In this document: piece by piece, positions 9,243-17,724 of the stretch
Layout: the number at the start of each line of letters is the position of its first letter
How positions within the stretch are numbered: the first letter of the stretch is position 1
Assembly: GCF_009258045.1 (NCBI RefSeq)
Contig: NZ_CP041166.1
Coordinates: forward strand, 1,612,001 to 1,676,000
Length of the DNA stretch: 64,000 bases
Direction of reading: 5' to 3'
From: Sulfurimonas xiamenensis
GTDB lineage: Bacteria > Campylobacterota > Campylobacteria > Campylobacterales > Sulfurimonadaceae
Translations under genes and position numbers: made by a program
The notes under the pieces: generated by a model
Told to the model about the DNA's origin: nothing
What the model saw: only the letters and a program-made list of their open reading frames with translations
Database searches by the model: none

Positions 9243-9894
9243 CTATGCCCTTGCAAGGCGCGCCTTTAAAACCACTTATATTTGTTCTAATAGCCTCCAT
9301 AAATCGCACGGACGGGTCATCCTTAAATGTTCTGTAGCCGTCATCTACCTCAAGCCAAAGTGGTGTGCCTTCAAAGCATCTATACTCATAGTGCCCTATT
9401 ACATACTCTATGGTTTCAAAGCGTTTTTTGAGCTCTTTTACAAGGAAGATATTTGCCCAAAGCTGTTCTTTTGTGAGGTTGTCCGCAGAGTTTGCTCCGC
9501 CGACATTCTCTATGCCGATGGAGTTGTAGTTCAGCCCTATAACATGACGCGCCATATAATCAAGCGGCATAAGCTGATGAATGGTTCCATCACGCTCTAC
9601 CATAAAGTGAGCGGAGACATTAAGCGCTCCGCCGCTTGTTATATCTGGTCTGTTAGTTGGAAGCGTCTCAGATGTAAAACGGAAGAGTGAATCTGCAAAG
9701 TCATCTATTGCCGTATGATGAATTACTACAATTTTTGGAATAATTTTAATATCTTTTACATCTAAATTGTAGTGAAATTTGATGTATTTTTTTGTAAGTT
9801 CGACTCTTTCTTCTGTAAACTTTATCGGTGTCTGTTTTATTTCAAGTGCCATTAAAAATATAGGAATCATTATAATCAATAAAATTTTATACAT
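9235..9894 (-). CDS. Periplasmic N-acetylmuramoyl-L-alanine amidase (AmiD/PGRP type)
   Basis: 219 residues with an N-terminal signal peptide (residues 1-17, IMIPIFLMA). The amidase_2 fold shows the zinc ligands in VVIHHTA and IGHYEY and a conserved ARHVIGLNYNSIGIE core. It would cut the bond between muramic acid and the stem peptide in the periplasm. It is the first gene of a set with a membrane permease and a dipeptide epimerase, which suggests release, uptake and epimerisation of murein peptides. AAGG lies 8 bases from the ATG, and a TATAAT lies at 9930-9935. Confidence 0.85.
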   Translation of the reverse strand: MYKILLIIMIPIFLMALEIKQTPIKFTEERVELTKKYIKFHYNLDVKDIKIIPKIVVIHHTAIDDFADSLFRFTSETLPTNRPDITSGGALNVSAHFMVERDGTIHQLMPLDYMARHVIGLNYNSIGIENVGGANSADNLTKEQLWANIFLVKELKKRFETIEYVIGHYEYRCFEGTPLWLEVDDGYRTFKDDPSVRFMEAIRTNISGFKGAPCKGIDD

Positions 9895-9929
9895 AAAAAA
9901 TGCCTTGAAAAAAAATTAAAAAGTAGTAT

Positions 9930-9935
9930 ATTATA
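9930..9935 (-). promoter_or_regulatory. Likely -10 box for the amidase-DUF819-epimerase operon
   Basis: TATAAT on the minus strand 35 bp before the amidase ATG, inside the very AT-rich gap 9895-10045 between two divergent genes. Confidence 0.45.
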
Positions 9936-10045
9936 ATTAATAAGAAAAAAATAATAAAAGCAGAATCAAATCTAAAATATCTTTATCTTCAAAGTGAATA
10001 TATGTTAAACTCTTTTTTTAAAAAAATAAAAACAAGAGAAAAAAT

Positions 10046-10789
10046 TTGATAAAAAAATATATTATTTTAGATACAGAAACAACGGGAACTGGAGATTTCG
10101 ACAGAATTATACAATTGGGATATATGGTTTTAGGTTCAAAAGAAATTGAAATTCATAATGAATTTTTCAGCTCTAATGTTCCGATTAATTTCGCCGCTAT
10201 GGAAGTTCACGGAATCACTCCTGAGATGATTGAAGGCAAAACTGCATGTAAAGAGAGTATTTCATACAAAAGACTTTTAGAGCTCAACACCCCAGAAAAT
10301 TATTTAATTATTCACAATGCTCCTTTTGATATAGGGATGCTTGAAAAAGAGGGTTTTAAAACTCAAATGAAAGTTATAGACACGCTAAGAGTCGCAAAAC
10401 ACATTTTTCCAGATGAAGAAGCCCATAGACTTCAATATTTTCGTTATAAAATGGAACTGTATAAAGAGGAACAAAAAGAAGCAGACACTTTGGGCATAAA
10501 GATAAAAGCTCACGATGCTATCGGCGATGTTTTAGTTTTAAAACTGTTTTTAAGTAAATTAAAAGAAATTATTTTAAATCAATTTCCAGGTGAAAATCCG
10601 GTTGAGAAAATGGTTGATTTAACTGCAACTCCTATTTTAATAAAATCATTTAATTTTGGAAAATATAAAGGCAAAACTCTTCAAGAAGTAGCATTAAGCG
10701 ATGCGGGATATCTAAGATGGATGCTTACAAATATGGAAAATCTCGATGATGATATGCGTTATTCAATCAACACAATTTTGGGCATTTAA
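10046..10789 (+). CDS. DnaQ-like 3'-5' exonuclease
   Basis: 247 residues, TTG start. The DEDD exonuclease fold is clear: motif I LDTETTGTGD near residue 8, motif II in IHNAPFDIGML near 91, and motif III HDAIGDVLVL near 153. The last 45 residues (FNFGKYKGKTLQEVA to DDDMR) match a small C-terminal module (DUF3820-like) found on other DnaQ-like proteins. It is probably an accessory nuclease in DNA repair rather than the replicative epsilon subunit. AAGAGAA is a usable RBS, and no ATG lies near the conserved N-terminus. Its end overlaps the convergent NhaC gene by 4 bp. Confidence 0.8.
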   Translation: MIKKYIILDTETTGTGDFDRIIQLGYMVLGSKEIEIHNEFFSSNVPINFAAMEVHGITPEMIEGKTACKESISYKRLLELNTPENYLIIHNAPFDIGMLEKEGFKTQMKVIDTLRVAKHIFPDEEAHRLQYFRYKMELYKEEQKEADTLGIKIKAHDAIGDVLVLKLFLSKLKEIILNQFPGENPVEKMVDLTATPILIKSFNFGKYKGKTLQEVALSDAGYLRWMLTNMENLDDDMRYSINTILGI

Positions 10790-12177
10790 ATAAGGCTAAA
10801 AACTATAAAGAGAACAAAAGAGATTGCTCCGCTGATTAATGCATAGGGCATCTGCGTACGCACATGTTCTATAACTTCACAATCACTTGCCATTGAAGAT
10901 ATGATTGTAGTATCTGAAATCGGCGAACAGTGATCACCAAAAATTCCACCTGATATTACGGCTCCGATACAAAGTGCAATATTTGCATCCATTGCCGCTG
11001 CCATAGGAACTGCTACCGGAATCATAATGCTGAATGTTCCCCAGCTTGTTCCGGTTGCAAAAGAGATAAGAGAACTTATTAAAAATATCACTCCTGCCAA
11101 AAGATAAATACTCAAATTTTCACTAGCCAATGAAGCCAAATAGTGCCCTGTTTTCAACTCTACAGTAATTTCACCTATTCCAAAAGCAAACAGAAGAATC
11201 AAAGCGATGGGCATTAATTTTATCGCCCCTTTTAAAGCTGTTGTACCCCATATTTTTATATTCATATTTTTTGTGCCGACATAATAAAAAAAGGTAAAAG
11301 CAAGAGTAGCAGCCATAGTGTAAAATATAGAAGATGAGCCGCTCCCTTTTAAAATATCGCCTTTGCCTGTTATATACAAAAAGATAAAAAGAAAAAATAT
11401 CATCAATACAAGCGGTAAAAGCATATAAGACATACTTGCGCTGTTGCTACTTAGTACTTCTGTTTTTTTAGGAGTATACTTTGCATTTTTCATAGCGCCT
11501 ATATCTATATTGAACCATATAGCTAAAAATGTGACAACAAGCGCTGTCATAGAGTAAAAATTGTATAAAATGGAGTTTATCAAAACATCCACCGCTTCAC
11601 CGTTTATAATACCAAGCGATATCTGTGTAGCAATAAGTCCAAGCAAAAGCGCGCCCCAACCGTTTAAAACAATCAAAGAGCAAACAGGAGCGGATGTTGA
11701 ATCACACACAAAAGCCAATTTTGCACTCGGTATCTTGTATTTATGGCAAAGTGGTTTACCAACAGCTCCTGAAATAAGAGCTGTTATGGATGACTCGACA
11801 AAAATAATAATACCAACCACATAACTTAAAAGTAAAGCTGAACGCGGTGAATTTATTAATACAATTTTATGCAGCATAAAATCTACAAAGCCGTTAACTC
11901 CTCCGGATTTTTCAATCAATGCCATTATGCTTCCCACCAAAATGGCAAAAGCTAAGGTTTTCAATATCCAGTCTTGTGATAATAAAGATGTAAATAGTAA
12001 AAAAATAGATTCTATTGATAAAATAAAAGAAAAATCATGTAATATAAAAGTACCCAATACTATTCCGCCAAAAAGCGATAACATAACATTTCTAGTATAG
12101 AGCGCTAAAGCGATAGCAAATAGAGAAGGAAGAAGAGAGAGTGATGATATTTCTATGTTAGCCCAATCAAAATTCAA
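10786..12177 (-). CDS. NhaC-family Na+/H+ antiporter
   Basis: 463-residue membrane protein with about 11-12 helices. Signature stretches of the NhaC family are SFATGTSWGTFSIMIPVA, GGIFGDHCSPISDTTIISS and CDSTSAPVC. It exchanges Na+ (or an organic ion such as lactate/malate in related members) for protons at the inner membrane. It overlaps the upstream GNAT gene by 11 bp. It is the second sodium antiporter in the window, unrelated to nhaA, which fits a marine or brackish habitat. The exact substrate is not readable from sequence. Confidence 0.88.
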   Translation of the reverse strand: MNFDWANIEISSLSLLPSLFAIALALYTRNVMLSLFGGIVLGTFILHDFSFILSIESIFLLFTSLLSQDWILKTLAFAILVGSIMALIEKSGGVNGFVDFMLHKIVLINSPRSALLLSYVVGIIIFVESSITALISGAVGKPLCHKYKIPSAKLAFVCDSTSAPVCSLIVLNGWGALLLGLIATQISLGIINGEAVDVLINSILYNFYSMTALVVTFLAIWFNIDIGAMKNAKYTPKKTEVLSSNSASMSYMLLPLVLMIFFLFIFLYITGKGDILKGSGSSSIFYTMAATLAFTFFYYVGTKNMNIKIWGTTALKGAIKLMPIALILLFAFGIGEITVELKTGHYLASLASENLSIYLLAGVIFLISSLISFATGTSWGTFSIMIPVAVPMAAAMDANIALCIGAVISGGIFGDHCSPISDTTIISSMASDCEVIEHVRTQMPYALISGAISFVLFIVFSLI

Positions 12178-12790
12178 TAGACAATAAAATCAGACCCGGT
12201 CTACCAAAAATTTCTTTGTATAATTCGCATTTTCTCTCTTTGACCTCTTTAAAACCAAGTTTTTTGTAGTACAGAAGAGTTTCTAATGAACCTATTTCAA
12301 CTATTGTTTGTGCGATGCGATACCCTTTTAACCTTGCAGCAAGTAAACTTTTATGCATAAGTGCTTTTAAAATACCAACATCCATAAAACCTTCCAGCTC
12401 TTCCATATAGTCAAAAATCAATGTTCTAGTGTTTAGAGCAAATCCGCAAATATCCATCAAACCTAGATATTCACTATCTTCACCATCAATACCAATTTCA
12501 CTAAGAGCTTCTAAAAAAACCTCTCTTGTTGCGATTCTTGGCTCATAAGTACAGAGAGAACCTACACTTTTGCCATCAATCTCTGCAATTAAAAAATTAG
12601 TAAAATGACAACCACTTTTTGCTGTAGTATTTACTAATTTTTCTAAATAATTTAAAACTTCTTCATCTTTTGTAGTTTTAAAAATCAGATCATAAATTCC
12701 GATTTTTTTATCAGCTCTAGTACTCTGCAAAATCATCTGTGCTAAAAAAGGTGCATCATCATTAGTAGCTTTTCTTATATTAATACTCAT
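12167..12790 (-). CDS. GNAT-family N-acetyltransferase
   Basis: 207 residues. The GNAT pattern begins INIRKATNDDAPFLAQMI, has a central strand (NFLIAEIDGKSVGSLCTYEP) and a C-terminal YYKKLGFKEV motif. The acetyl-CoA loop in the middle (DVGILKALMHKSLLAARLKG) departs from the usual Q/RxxGxG/A. It overlaps the NhaC gene downstream and probably forms an operon with it. The acceptor substrate is unknown. A GATGGA 8 bases before the ATG serves as RBS. Confidence 0.8.
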   Translation of the reverse strand: MSINIRKATNDDAPFLAQMILQSTRADKKIGIYDLIFKTTKDEEVLNYLEKLVNTTAKSGCHFTNFLIAEIDGKSVGSLCTYEPRIATREVFLEALSEIGIDGEDSEYLGLMDICGFALNTRTLIFDYMEELEGFMDVGILKALMHKSLLAARLKGYRIAQTIVEIGSLETLLYYKKLGFKEVKERKCELYKEIFGRPGLILLSIEF

Positions 12791-12852
12791 AAACTTTTTT
12801 CCATCTCTAAAAAATTAATCTGCTTCATATTTTAGTAATAGTAACATACTTT

Positions 12853-13533
12853 ATGGTAAAAAGTTTCTTAATTATTATAATTTGTCAAATGTTTGTTTAT
12901 GCCGGTGAACAGATAATTTTGGTTGTCGGTGATAACCATCATTCCAAAAAAGCTACACTAACCTGTTTTGAAGACGGCGTAGTGGTTTTTGACTCTTTTG
13001 AAGTTAATATTGGCAAGAATGGTTTAGGGTGGGGAGTTGAGAAAAAAGGATTGACTCAGGATGAAAAAGAGCCTCTAAAATATGAAGGCGATAAAAAAGC
13101 ACCTATCGGAATATTTACTCTTGATTCAGTATTTGGCTATCAAAAAGATTTAAAAACGAAAATGCCTTATTTGCATGCGACCAAAGATTTAATCTGCGTT
13201 GATGATTCCGATTCAGAATTTTACAATCAAATCATTCAAAAACCAAAAACTAAACCAAAAAGTTATGAGGAGATGAGAAGAGATGACACTCAATATAAAT
13301 TAGGGGTAGTTGTAGGATACAATAAGAAGCATATTAAAAATAGAGGTTCTTGTATATTTTTACATATTGAAAAATCAAAAGATGCACCCACTGCTGGATG
13401 CACATCTATGACTTTAGAGAATATTGAAAAAATAGTATCCTGGCTAGATAAAGATAAAAATCCTATTTTAATACAAATTACAAAGTCGCAATTAAATCAA
13501 GTATTAAAACTCTATCCAAATATTAGATTTTAA
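12853..13533 (+). CDS. L,D-transpeptidase (YkuD domain), periplasmic
   Basis: 226 residues with an N-terminal signal sequence (LIIIICQMFVYAG). The YkuD domain shows the fold's GxFTLDSVFGY region and the active-site stretch FLHIEKSKDAPTAGCTSM, with catalytic His and Cys. Such enzymes cross-link peptidoglycan at meso-DAP or attach lipoproteins; the version resembles short Campylobacterota YafK/Csd6-like proteins. No strong RBS precedes the ATG. The end overlaps the convergent argS by 4 bp. Confidence 0.8.
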   Translation: MVKSFLIIIICQMFVYAGEQIILVVGDNHHSKKATLTCFEDGVVVFDSFEVNIGKNGLGWGVEKKGLTQDEKEPLKYEGDKKAPIGIFTLDSVFGYQKDLKTKMPYLHATKDLICVDDSDSEFYNQIIQKPKTKPKSYEEMRRDDTQYKLGVVVGYNKKHIKNRGSCIFLHIEKSKDAPTAGCTSMTLENIEKIVSWLDKDKNPILIQITKSQLNQVLKLYPNIRF

Positions 13534-15125
13534 TCCTCTTCTTTTGTCATATAATCTTTCGCTTTTATACCCATCAAAGAGAGACCTGTTCTTAGTGACA
13601 AGCCAACCAGCATTAAAAGTTTAAGAAGTTTTGCTTCATTTTCCGTTCCAATAATTCTGCAATCATAATAAAACTTATGCAATGATGCAGCAAGAGCTTT
13701 TAGATACTCAGGAAGTTTTTGAACCTGTCTCGAACTAAACGCGTCATCAATAATTTCCGGTAAAAGCAGCGCGTCAAACATTAAAATATCAGCAGCTTCG
13801 TCTAAATCTTTCAGACTTGCTGACATAATTTCATCTTCGCTAAAATTGCTTTTTGAAATAATAGTTTTTATTCTTGCATGCGCATACTGAATATAAAAAA
13901 TCGGATTTGAACTGTCTTGTTTTTTAAACTCAGATAAATCAAACTCTAAAGCAGTATCACTTCTTTTAGAAGCAAAGATAAATCTAAGTGCATCCGCACC
14001 TATCTCTTCCACGATATCACTCATAAGTATAACATTACCCGCACGCTTGCTCATTTTGTACGGCTCACCGTCTTTTAGCAGACTTACCATCTGAGAAAGC
14101 TGCACTTCAAGTTTAGAGCTGTCGTAGCCTAAAAATTCAACAGCAGCTTTTACTCTTGCGATATATCCGTGATGATCAGCACCCCAAATATTTATATAGT
14201 GATCATATCCGCGTTCAAACTTCTGATTATGATAAACAATATCGCCTGCCAAATAAGTAGGACGACCATCTTCGCGAACAACTACTCTGTCAGCATCATC
14301 ATCTTTTTGAGAAGAGGCTATAAAAACTTTATCATCTTTTTTATAGATGCCTTCGCCCATTTTTGCCATGACTCTGTCCCAATCATCATAAAGAGTTGAT
14401 TCATAAACAAAAGTATCAAAAAAGATATTAGCATCAGCCAAATCATTTTTTATCAACTCCATAACACCGTCTTTTGCCCAAAGTGCAAGCTCTTTTTGGC
14501 GGGATTCATCATGAAAAATCTCATTGCCAAATACTTTCATTGCATCACGCGCCAAAGGAGCTAAATAATCACCCCTATAATAGCTCTCTGGATACTCTAC
14601 ACTCTCTTTAAGTATATTTTCACGCCCATAAAGCTGAATAGAAAGACCTAGCAAATCTATCTGATTTCCGGCATCATTTACATAATATTCAGCCGTTATA
14701 TCATATCCCAGATGTTTAGCCAATCTATAAAGAGTGTCCCCATACACTGCACCTCTTGCATGCCCGATATGCAATGGTCCTGTTGGATTTGCGCTTACAA
14801 ATTCTAAAAGAATTTTTTCTTTTTTATCCTGCTTTGCAAATTCTGATGGATTTTCGAGCGCCCATGAAGCATACTCATTTAAAAAATTTTCACTAAGATG
14901 AAAATTGAGGTACCCCTTTATGGAGGCAACATTGCTGAATATATCAGATGCATCAAATGAGGCAGCTAACTCTTCAGCAATTTTCATAGGAGATTCTCGA
15001 AGCTCTTTTGCCATAGAAAAAGCTATAGGTGTAGCAAAATGACCAAAAGAGCGGTCACGAGGCTTCTCCAAAACAACTTCACGACCAAACTTTTCGCGCA
15101 AAAGCGCCGACACTCGTTGTTTCAA
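13530..15125 (-). CDS. argS: Arginyl-tRNA synthetase
   Basis: 531-residue class I synthetase that charges tRNA-Arg. The N-terminal additional domain (REKFGREVVLEKPRD) leads to the HIGH motif HIGHARG near residue 117. The KMSKR signature (YKMSKRAGNV) lies near residue 358, and the C-terminal DALR anticodon-binding domain closes the protein. It is followed upstream by tatA (3 bp), gmk and a ChePep-like gene, an order known from Helicobacter. Confidence 0.97.
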   Translation of the reverse strand: MKQRVSALLREKFGREVVLEKPRDRSFGHFATPIAFSMAKELRESPMKIAEELAASFDASDIFSNVASIKGYLNFHLSENFLNEYASWALENPSEFAKQDKKEKILLEFVSANPTGPLHIGHARGAVYGDTLYRLAKHLGYDITAEYYVNDAGNQIDLLGLSIQLYGRENILKESVEYPESYYRGDYLAPLARDAMKVFGNEIFHDESRQKELALWAKDGVMELIKNDLADANIFFDTFVYESTLYDDWDRVMAKMGEGIYKKDDKVFIASSQKDDDADRVVVREDGRPTYLAGDIVYHNQKFERGYDHYINIWGADHHGYIARVKAAVEFLGYDSSKLEVQLSQMVSLLKDGEPYKMSKRAGNVILMSDIVEEIGADALRFIFASKRSDTALEFDLSEFKKQDSSNPIFYIQYAHARIKTIISKSNFSEDEIMSASLKDLDEAADILMFDALLLPEIIDDAFSSRQVQKLPEYLKALAASLHKFYYDCRIIGTENEAKLLKLLMLVGLSLRTGLSLMGIKAKDYMTKEED

Positions 15126-15128
15126 AAG

Positions 15129-15374
15129 TTACGCTTGTTCTGTAGTTTTTGGAGCTTCTTTTGAAGTAGTCTCTTTTTCAGATTCTACTTTTTTAGGAGT
15201 CTCAGCTGATGCCGTTTTTATCTCTTCTTCTTCATCATCATTCTTCATCTCAGCTTTAAAATTTTTAATCCCTTTACCAAGACCTTTTGCTAATTCAGGT
15301 ATCTTTTTTGCTCCAAAGAGTAAAACCACAATTGCTAAGATTATTAACAGTTCTTGTCCACCAGGCATTCCCAT
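15129..15374 (-). CDS. tatA: Twin-arginine translocase subunit TatA
   Basis: 81 residues. A short membrane helix ([14 protein letters not shown]) is followed by the conserved [16 protein letters not shown] amphipathic helix and a charged tail rich in Glu, Lys and Thr. TatA oligomers form the channel for folded twin-arginine substrates in the inner membrane. AAAGGA lies six bases from the ATG. tatB and tatC are not in the window. Confidence 0.95.
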   Translation of the reverse strand: MGMPGGQELLIILAIVVLLFGAKKIPELAKGLGKGIKNFKAEMKNDDEEEEIKTASAETPKKVESEKETTSKEAPKTTEQA

Positions 15375-15460
15375 ATCTATTCCTTTTATAAAATTAAGTC
15401 CAAAATTATAACCAAATTTGCTGTAACTTCTCTTATCATCGCTATATTATTTTATTATTG

Positions 15461-16081
15461 TTATATATCTTCCCACTCTCTAACAAAATCATTTATCTCA
15501 TTGCCAGGAATTTTTACTCTTGCTGCATTTGCAATAACTCTTAATGTATCGGCAGCTTCTTTAAAATTGTCATTTACAATCAAAAAGTCATACTCGCTTA
15601 TTCTTTGTATTTCTCTTTTTGCCATATCTATACGACGCTCAATTACATCCTGCGAATCTGTTGAACGCGCTTCAAGACGCTTTTTTAACTCAGAAAGCGT
15701 CGGAGGAGAAATAAATACCGAAGTTGTTATATCGCCAAGTCTATTTATAATAGTTGCATTGCCCTGTACATCTATGTCAAATATTACCAGCTTTCCTTTT
15801 TTTAAAGCCTCTTTTACAGGCTTAATAGATGTTCCGTAATAGTTGCCATGCACAAAAGCATACTCTAAAAAAAGCTCCTCTTCTATATCTTTTGTAAACT
15901 CTTCTTCATCTACAAAATGGTAATGAATGCCATCGATCTCACCCTCTCTTATGGGGCGCGTTGTTGTAGATATAGAAAAATAACACTCACCTATATCATC
16001 TATTATCTCATTAAGCAAAGAGCTCTTTCCAGCTCCGCTTGGTCCTGATAAAACCAAAATTGCACCTGTTTTATGATTCAC
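15461..16081 (-). CDS. gmk: Guanylate kinase
   Basis: 206 residues; phosphorylates GMP to GDP. The P-loop is LSGPSGAGKSSLL, and the GMP-binding segment STTTRPIREGEIDGIHYHFV follows, then the conserved ARSTDSQDVIERR lid region. The start overlaps the end of the ChePep-like gene by 4 bp, and tatA follows after 86 bp. Confidence 0.96.
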   Translation of the reverse strand: MNHKTGAILVLSGPSGAGKSSLLNEIIDDIGECYFSISTTTRPIREGEIDGIHYHFVDEEEFTKDIEEELFLEYAFVHGNYYGTSIKPVKEALKKGKLVIFDIDVQGNATIINRLGDITTSVFISPPTLSELKKRLEARSTDSQDVIERRIDMAKREIQRISEYDFLIVNDNFKEAADTLRVIANAARVKIPGNEINDFVREWEDI

Positions 16082-16956
16082 GACTTGTCACCTAATGTTA
16101 TATTTATATTTATTTTCATCCCTTTTAGTGAAGCTGCTACATCTTCATTTGAAAGAGCCTTTAGTAATTTTTTAAGAGCCTTAACCCCGCTATTATTCAT
16201 ATCTTCTGAAAATTCTGAAATATTTTTATTAAATTTTGCATTTTTTTTATTATTGCCTGAAATAAATTTTAAATCTTTCTCTGCTAAAGAATCAAAATCC
16301 AGTAACAGGTAGTCATCTACCTCGCTATCTAACTCTTTCTGGCTTAACTCTTGCACTGCACTCTGTATTTGAGCTTCTAAATTTTCTTCATTATATTCTG
16401 TTTCAGTTTCATTTAGAAGATTTTGTATCTTTTGAACCTCATTTTTATCAAAAATACCCCCCGAGATCTCCTCAGAAAGCTCTAAATTTTCAAATTGATA
16501 AACTTCATTATTAAATTCATCATCAAAATTTTCTAAATCAGATTCTTCCTCATCATATTCAAAATCTAAATATTCATTTAAATTTTTTAAATCCTCTATC
16601 TCTTCAGCATCATCAATTTGATGATGTTTTTCACTCTCTATCTCTTTGGCTATAGACTTTAATGTATCTATTAGATCAATTGGCAAAAATGGTTTTTTTA
16701 AAGTTTTATCAAATCCTTCTACTGCTTTTGCCTCTTTTGAGTACATATATAATGATTTTGTAAATTCTATTTTATTGTTAATTTTTTCAATGTTTTCTTT
16801 ACTGCATAAAGTATCATCAACTATCAAAAGATCGCAGCTTTCAAACTCTACTTCTTCTATATTATCTGTTTTTTTTAATTCATCTAAAGTTTTTTGAACT
16901 CCCAAAGTCACTAGCTTATCAACAACAGAATTATTGTTTAACAGTAATATTTTCAT
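16078..16956 (-). CDS. ChePep-like chemotaxis protein with degenerate receiver domain
   Basis: About 292 residues, strongly acidic. The first 105 residues have a response-regulator receiver pattern: a central strand ending in DDT (DLLIVDDT) and a late Lys-Pro (KKPFLPIDLI). The middle is Glu/Asp/Asn-rich low-complexity sequence, and the last 60 residues are a conserved-looking tail (GVKALKKLLKALSNEDVAASL). This architecture and its position upstream of gmk-tatA-argS match HP0322 of H. pylori, known as ChePep, a polar regulator of flagellar rotation. The ATG at 16956 has AAGGGA six bases away and is preferred to the ATG at 16962. Confidence 0.75.
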   Translation of the reverse strand: MKILLLNNNSVVDKLVTLGVQKTLDELKKTDNIEEVEFESCDLLIVDDTLCSKENIEKINNKIEFTKSLYMYSKEAKAVEGFDKTLKKPFLPIDLIDTLKSIAKEIESEKHHQIDDAEEIEDLKNLNEYLDFEYDEEESDLENFDDEFNNEVYQFENLELSEEISGGIFDKNEVQKIQNLLNETETEYNEENLEAQIQSAVQELSQKELDSEVDDYLLLDFDSLAEKDLKFISGNNKKNAKFNKNISEFSEDMNNSGVKALKKLLKALSNEDVAASLKGMKININITLGDKS

Positions 16957-17061
16957 TAACATTCCCTTTGAAAGCTCTCTTAATATTATTGTATCAAAAA
17001 TAAACTAAAAAACTTCTCTAAAGATTCCCAGCCATTTTACCTTGAAAATTTTATTTAAAAA

Positions 17062-17706
17062 TCAACTGAGTTGGACTAATTCTTTATTGATAAGTTTATA
17101 AACTTTATCACATCTATGGGCAATATCTTCATCATGAGTAACAAGAATCATGCCTGCATCATGTTTTTTTATATATTCAAAAAATATTTCCATTACTTCA
17201 TTTGCTGTTATTTTATCTAAATTGCCAGTCGGCTCATCAACAAAAAGTATGCGAGGCTGCTTTGTCAAAACTCTTGCAATTGAAACTCTTTGCTGTTGAC
17301 CGCCTGATAACTCAGTCACCTTTTGTTCTAGCGTTTTATCTATTTGTAATCTTTTTAAAAGCTCTTCATCTACACTCTGATTTGATAAAATTGCAGCAAC
17401 TTCTAAATTTTCCAAAGAGGTAAAACCTTTAAAAAGATAGTGGGACTGAAAAACAAGTCCAAGGTCATCTCTTTTTATCTGTGATAATCTTTTTTTACTC
17501 ATTTCAGAGATTTCTTCACCAAATAAAGAAACACTTCCTTGCTCAGGCTTTAAAAGAGTTGAGAGAATATTGAGCAGAGTTGATTTTCCGCTGCCGCTTA
17601 TGCCTATAATAGCGATAGATTCTCTCTCTTGCAGATCAAGTGATATGTGTGAGAAAAGTTCATAATCAAAACTGTGTGATAAATTTTTTGCAGATAGTAA
17701 ATTCAT
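17062..17706 (-). CDS. ABC transporter ATP-binding protein (LolD/FtsE-like)
   Basis: 214 residues. Walker A is GISGSGKSTLL, the Q-loop LVFQSHYL, the ABC signature LSGGQQQRVSIARVL, Walker B ILFVDEPTGNLD, and the switch His VTHDEDIA. The size and the DEPTGNLD motif place it in the LolD/MacB/FtsE group, which drives lipoprotein release or efflux with FtsX-like membrane partners. No such permease gene lies next to it; the downstream neighbour is the ChePep-like gene after 105 bp. Confidence 0.88.
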   Translation of the reverse strand: MNLLSAKNLSHSFDYELFSHISLDLQERESIAIIGISGSGKSTLLNILSTLLKPEQGSVSLFGEEISEMSKKRLSQIKRDDLGLVFQSHYLFKGFTSLENLEVAAILSNQSVDEELLKRLQIDKTLEQKVTELSGGQQQRVSIARVLTKQPRILFVDEPTGNLDKITANEVMEIFFEYIKKHDAGMILVTHDEDIAHRCDKVYKLINKELVQLS

Positions 17707-17724
17707 AAAGCGATTATAGCCAAT

